Assembly (NCBI GenBank): GCA_021531775.1
Contig: JAFBIU010000018.1
Location: 1 to 64,000 of the forward strand
From: Parabacteroides distasonis
GTDB lineage: Bacteria > Bacteroidota > Bacteroidia > Bacteroidales > Tannerellaceae
Direction: 5' to 3'
Length of the DNA: 64,000 bases
The notes beneath the pieces were generated by a model. That model saw nothing but the letters and a program-made list of their open reading frames with translations, made no database searches and was not told the origin of the DNA. This document shows positions 60,701 to 64,000 of this stretch, piece by piece. The position numbers and the translations under genes were made by a program. Numbering within the stretch: the stretch's first letter is position 1; every line of letters begins with the position of its first letter.

Positions 60701-61864
60701 ATGGCAATAAGAATATTAAGTGTCGATGATGAACAGGATCTGGAGGTGTTGTTGTCGCACTATTTCAGGCGGAAGATCCGTAAAGGAGAATACGAGTTCT
60801 TCTTCGCCCACAATGGGGTGGAGGCACTCAAGTTGTTGGTGGCCCATCCGGATATTGACATTATCTTGAGTGACATCAATATGCCGGAAATGGATGGACT
60901 CACGTTGCTCTCCAAGATCAACGAACTGCGGAACCCGGCACAGAAGTGCATCATGGTTTCTGCCTATGGTGACATGAAGAATATCCGGACAGCCATGAAC
61001 CGGGGTGCTTTCGATTTTGCCACCAAGCCGATTGACATGGATGACCTGGCCTTGACCATTGAAAAGGCGGCTGAGGAGATTCATTTCATCCAGGAGCGGG
61101 AACGGGAACATCATCAGCTCGAATCGATCCGAACCGACTTGGCCAGTGCAGGGGATATTCAAAAGGCTATTCTGCCCTGTGTATTTCCACCTTTCCCGGA
61201 GGTGACCGGTCTGGACATCTTTGCCTCTATGCGGCCGGCCAAGGAGATTGGGGGCGACTTTTACGATTTCTTCCGCATCGATGAGACCCATATCGGTTTT
61301 GTCATTGCCGACGTATCGGGCAAAGGTATTCCGGCAGCCCTCTTTATGGCCGTGAGCTGTACCCTGTTGCGGGCTATTGCCAAGACAACGCTTTCCAGCC
61401 GGGACTGCCTTTTCGAATTGAACAACCTGCTTTGCAAGGCGAGTGCCGACTCGATGTTTGTGACGGTCTTCTATGGTATCTTGAACCAGGAGACGGGTCA
61501 GGTCGATTACACCAATGCCGGTCACAACTTGCCCTACCTGCTTCATACAGACGGTAGTGTCGATACCCTGTCGAAGATCCCCAATTTAGTGGTGGGCGGT
61601 ATGGAGGATTTCCCGTATCGGAGTGATGTGTTCACCCTCCAGCCGGGAGAATCCCTTGTGCTCTATACCGATGGGGTGACAGAAGCCTTCAATACGGAAA
61701 ACGAGGCGTATGGCGAACGACGGTTGGAGGCATTGCTGGCTGCCCATACAATGGATGAGGCTCAACCGATTGTCGAGGCGATTGAGGCGGATGTCCATAC
61801 CTTTGTGGGTGATGCCATCCAGTCGGACGATCTCACGCTTTTGGTGTTGCATCGTTGTAACTGA
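60701..61864 (+). CDS. Response regulator with SpoIIE/PP2C phosphatase output
   Basis: A 387-residue cytosolic signalling protein. Residues 1-125 are a receiver domain: acidic pair in SVDDEQD, phospho-acceptor Asp in IILSDINMPEMDG (about 54), Thr/Ser in MVSAYGD and Lys in ATKPID. A short coil leads to a RsbU/SpoIIE PP2C domain (about 155-385) with metal-binding Asp in KEIGGDFYDFF, VIADVSGKGIPAALFM, DYTNAGHNLPYLL and LVLYTDGVTEAFN, SDDLTLLVL. It would dephosphorylate an anti-anti-sigma-like partner on signal. First gene of an operon with two sensor-like membrane proteins. Confidence 0.92.
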   Translation: MAIRILSVDDEQDLEVLLSHYFRRKIRKGEYEFFFAHNGVEALKLLVAHPDIDIILSDINMPEMDGLTLLSKINELRNPAQKCIMVSAYGDMKNIRTAMNRGAFDFATKPIDMDDLALTIEKAAEEIHFIQEREREHHQLESIRTDLASAGDIQKAILPCVFPPFPEVTGLDIFASMRPAKEIGGDFYDFFRIDETHIGFVIADVSGKGIPAALFMAVSCTLLRAIAKTTLSSRDCLFELNNLLCKASADSMFVTVFYGILNQETGQVDYTNAGHNLPYLLHTDGSVDTLSKIPNLVVGGMEDFPYRSDVFTLQPGESLVLYTDGVTEAFNTENEAYGERRLEALLAAHTMDEAQPIVEAIEADVHTFVGDAIQSDDLTLLVLHRCN

Positions 61865-61892
61865 TCCGATCATCCCGTAACTGTCGAAGTCT

Positions 61893-63506
61893 ATGGATCC
61901 GCTGCAAGAAAATAATCGCTTCATCCTGTTGCTGCTACTCTTTCTGTTGATGAGTAGCTTGGGAACCGTAGCGTGGCTGTGGCGGAATAATCAGCAGTAT
62001 CAGGTGGAGGCCGATCAGTTGCAGCTTCGCTTGAATGAGGCCAATTTAGCTAAAAAGGAGGCCATCATTACCCGTCGGGTCAGTCAACAGTTGGAGGAGA
62101 TTGCCTACCAACAGAAGGATTTGTCCGACCAGCAACGGAAGGAGGCGGTTCATCAAACGGAACTGGCCGAAGAGATGCGGGAAAAGGCGGAACAGGAGCG
62201 GGAGAATGCTTTGGTTGCCCAGCAGTCTGCCCTGATTGCTTTTGAAGAGATGGCTACGCAGAAACAATTGGCCGAACAGCGGCAACGGGAGGCGGAGGTG
62301 GCCAAGCGTGAGGCCGATACATTGGCTTACCAAGCATTGGCCAAACAATTGAATGAACAGGCCCTGAGCATTCATCAGAATGTGATTCGGGGTACTTACT
62401 CATCCGATCGGGCTGCTTATTGGAGGGAGATGATCTCCATGATGGCCTATACTTCTTGGAAAATGGCCAAACAATATGGTGGAAATTGGTATGTTCCCCT
62501 GGAGATGCTGTTGAAATATAGTCAGTTGACCCGTTCCTGGCATCAACATCGGGGGGCGATCCGGGCTTTGCTCGTTGATAGCTCGGCTGTTCATCCTTAT
62601 CAGGTAATTACCTGTAGCGACTATGGCGAGATCATCCGTTGGGTACCCACCTCGGACTACAATCTGATGCCTACCCCACTCTTTCAAGATTCCACGTTTG
62701 ATTTTCGCTGTCTGCAGTTGGATGCGCAACGGCAAACGCTTTATGCCTTATCGGTCGATGGCCGGTTGGTCTTCTGGCACGATGGAGCGGTGGAGGTGGT
62801 ACCGACCCGACTGACACGACCGGTCGGGATGGCCATCCTGGACGATCAGCTCTATATCGCCACCCAACAGGCGGTTTATTGCACGGCAATAGATGCTCTT
62901 CATTGGCAGGAACTCTACACCTCGGAGACCCCGATCACCTGTTTTCAACGGTCGGGAGGAGCACTTTGGATCGGTAGTGAGCAAGACCGGATCATGCGGC
63001 TGACTCCAGCGGGCCAGGTGGTACGGATGGAGGGCAAGCCGGTCGAACAGGCAGATGCGGTCACGGCCATTTATTGGGATCCATCCCGTCAGTTGTTGGC
63101 CTATGGTCGTCAGAACGGTTCTGTAGTGTTGCGATCCGATGAGCAGAACCTGGCCTACAATCGTCCGATCCCTGCTTCGGCTTCTCGCATCAGTGCGGTT
63201 CGGTTGATGGGTCCCCATCTGGTCCTGTCCAGTTTTGAGGGATTGCTGCTGCATTGGGAAATGGGGATTGACCAGAGTTCGTCTGCTTTGGATCAGGTAA
63301 AGGGGTGGATCTATTGTTTGGATCTGTCACCCGATCAGAAGTTGCTCTATTATGGTGATCAGCAGGGGGGTCTGCATCAGGTAGCCTATCAGCCGGATGT
63401 GATGGCGGCTGAGATCCATGCCCGGCTGGCACGCAATTTTACTCCTGAGGAATGGGAACAATACATAGGAAAGGGTTATCCGTATGAGCAGACAATTATT
63501 CCATAA
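61893..63506 (+). CDS. Membrane coiled-coil protein with beta-propeller domain
   Basis: A 537-residue protein: one N-terminal transmembrane helix (FILLLLLFLLMSSLGTVAWLW), a long coiled coil (about 35-165, rich in Q/E/A/K), then about 350 residues of WD40-like repeats (ALLVDSSAVHPYQVITCSDYGEIIRW, CLQLDAQRQTLYALSVDGRLVFW, CLDLSPDQKLLYYGDQQGGLHQV). The ending ARLARNFTPEEWEQYIGKGYPYEQT is typical of WD40 signalling proteins. It follows the phosphatase gene by 28 bp and overlaps the next by 23 bp. Likely a scaffold or sensor for that phosphatase. Confidence 0.8.
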   Translation: MDPLQENNRFILLLLLFLLMSSLGTVAWLWRNNQQYQVEADQLQLRLNEANLAKKEAIITRRVSQQLEEIAYQQKDLSDQQRKEAVHQTELAEEMREKAEQERENALVAQQSALIAFEEMATQKQLAEQRQREAEVAKREADTLAYQALAKQLNEQALSIHQNVIRGTYSSDRAAYWREMISMMAYTSWKMAKQYGGNWYVPLEMLLKYSQLTRSWHQHRGAIRALLVDSSAVHPYQVITCSDYGEIIRWVPTSDYNLMPTPLFQDSTFDFRCLQLDAQRQTLYALSVDGRLVFWHDGAVEVVPTRLTRPVGMAILDDQLYIATQQAVYCTAIDALHWQELYTSETPITCFQRSGGALWIGSEQDRIMRLTPAGQVVRMEGKPVEQADAVTAIYWDPSRQLLAYGRQNGSVVLRSDEQNLAYNRPIPASASRISAVRLMGPHLVLSSFEGLLLHWEMGIDQSSSALDQVKGWIYCLDLSPDQKLLYYGDQQGGLHQVAYQPDVMAAEIHARLARNFTPEEWEQYIGKGYPYEQTIIP

Positions 63507-64000
63507 AATTGTGCGCATTATGCTGCTGTGGCAGTGTGTCTGTTGGACTCTGCAGGCACAAAGAGGCATTCCTTTCTTTGTGAACTATGAGGCTGAGGCG
63601 TATGATGCGCATAACCGGAATTTCGATGTGGTGTGCGATTCGAAAGGCAATGCCTATTTTGCCAATTTCGAAGGCGTACTTTATTATAATGGTGACCGAT
63701 GGAATATCCTCCGGACACCGGAGATGACCCGTATCACCCGCCTGTATGTCGATGGACAAGACCATGTATGGGTGGGTGGCTATAACTTCGTGGGCAAGAT
63801 TGTCGCTGGGGCACAAGGCTCACTGAAACTCTTGTCCTACCTCTCTAACCAACGTACCAACTATCAGGTAACGCGTATCGGAGAGGTGCTCCAAATCGAA
63901 GGGACAGCTGATCGGGTACAGTTCCATACGGCTACCCATTGTATCTCCGTTGTGCAGGACACCTTGGTTCAATTTGAGAGGCAGGCCTATCAGGAACAGA
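63484..64000 (+). CDS. Two-component-propeller sensor protein, 5' part only
   Basis: Open frame from ATG at 63484 to the window edge, no stop. It has a signal peptide (RIMLLWQCVCWTLQAQ) and then propeller blades of the ligand-sensor type (FDVVCDSKGNAYFANFEGVLYYNGDRW, ITRLYVDGQDHVWVGGYNFVGKI), as in periplasmic domains of Bacteroidetes sensor proteins. The output domain lies beyond the window. Overlap with the propeller gene upstream and the phosphatase two genes back make a sensor-to-phosphatase system likely. Confidence 0.75.
   Translation, partial: MSRQLFHKIVRIMLLWQCVCWTLQAQRGIPFFVNYEAEAYDAHNRNFDVVCDSKGNAYFANFEGVLYYNGDRWNILRTPEMTRITRLYVDGQDHVWVGGYNFVGKIVAGAQGSLKLLSYLSNQRTNYQVTRIGEVLQIEGTADRVQFHTATHCISVVQDTLVQFERQAYQEQ

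Overview
The window looks like chromosome of a Gram-negative gut/oral Bacteroidales, probably Tannerellaceae (Parabacteroides-like); the genus is an inference. Three things support this: repeated Bacteroidetes-type promoters (TAnnTTTG at -7, sometimes with TTTG about 20 bp upstream); secreted proteins with type IX secretion-like C-terminal domains; and a family content typical of the order (GH110, GH36, DUF4254, DUF4292, clostripain-like and GIN-domain proteins).

Layout. The window opens in the 3' part of a 5S rRNA with its terminator. 0.2-2.8 kb: ahcY and a glycosyltransferase. 3.0-7.2 kb: a 1398-residue AT-rich repeat surface protein. 7.2-8.4 kb: a gene-poor stretch with a DUF2442 gene, the stump of a possible partner gene and several dispersed repeats. 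8.4-11.2 kb: metal ABC lipoprotein and ATPase (no permease beside them) plus an epimerase. 11.2-16 kb: two GIN-domain proteins, a candidate small RNA, dusB and a TPR/OmpA-like lipoprotein. 16.2-22.1 kb: a Lys-C-like secreted protease, a zinc phospholipase C-like protein fused to a predicted barrel, and class I fumarase.

22.2-33.6 kb is rich in glycan-processing enzymes: GH78-like, GH110 alpha-1,3-galactosidase, GH36 alpha-galactosidase and a six-hairpin glycosidase, with a clostripain protease, a GH3-like synthetase and a PAP2 phosphatase among them. GH110 plus GH36 points to alpha-galactosyl host glycans such as blood group B. 33.7-36 kb is accessory DNA: an overlapping DUF3791/DUF3990/DUF3791-like trio, two tiny membrane proteins between direct repeats, then 0.9 kb of palindromes and tandem repeats. 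36-43 kb holds two tandem 1144-residue surface proteins with nearly identical C-terminal thirds. An AAA ATPase follows, divergent from dut across a perfect 16-bp inverted repeat.

44.6-50.7 kb is a compact housekeeping operon (dut, TPR, DUF4292, EnvC-like, RNase H, glycosyltransferase). It converges on an LPS/glycan operon (DUF4254, GT9, WaaP-like kinase). 53.3-58.0 kb is the most unusual locus: four same-strand genes encoding a GLUG-like surface protein, a lipoprotein, a membrane-tethered regulator carrying two AraC DNA-binding domains in one chain, and a Nif11-like small protein. TGTGCCAAAA motifs occur upstream and downstream of it. 58.2-64 kb: an MFS transporter, pdxB, and a signalling operon of a response regulator-PP2C phosphatase, a coiled-coil/beta-propeller membrane protein and a propeller sensor cut by the window end.
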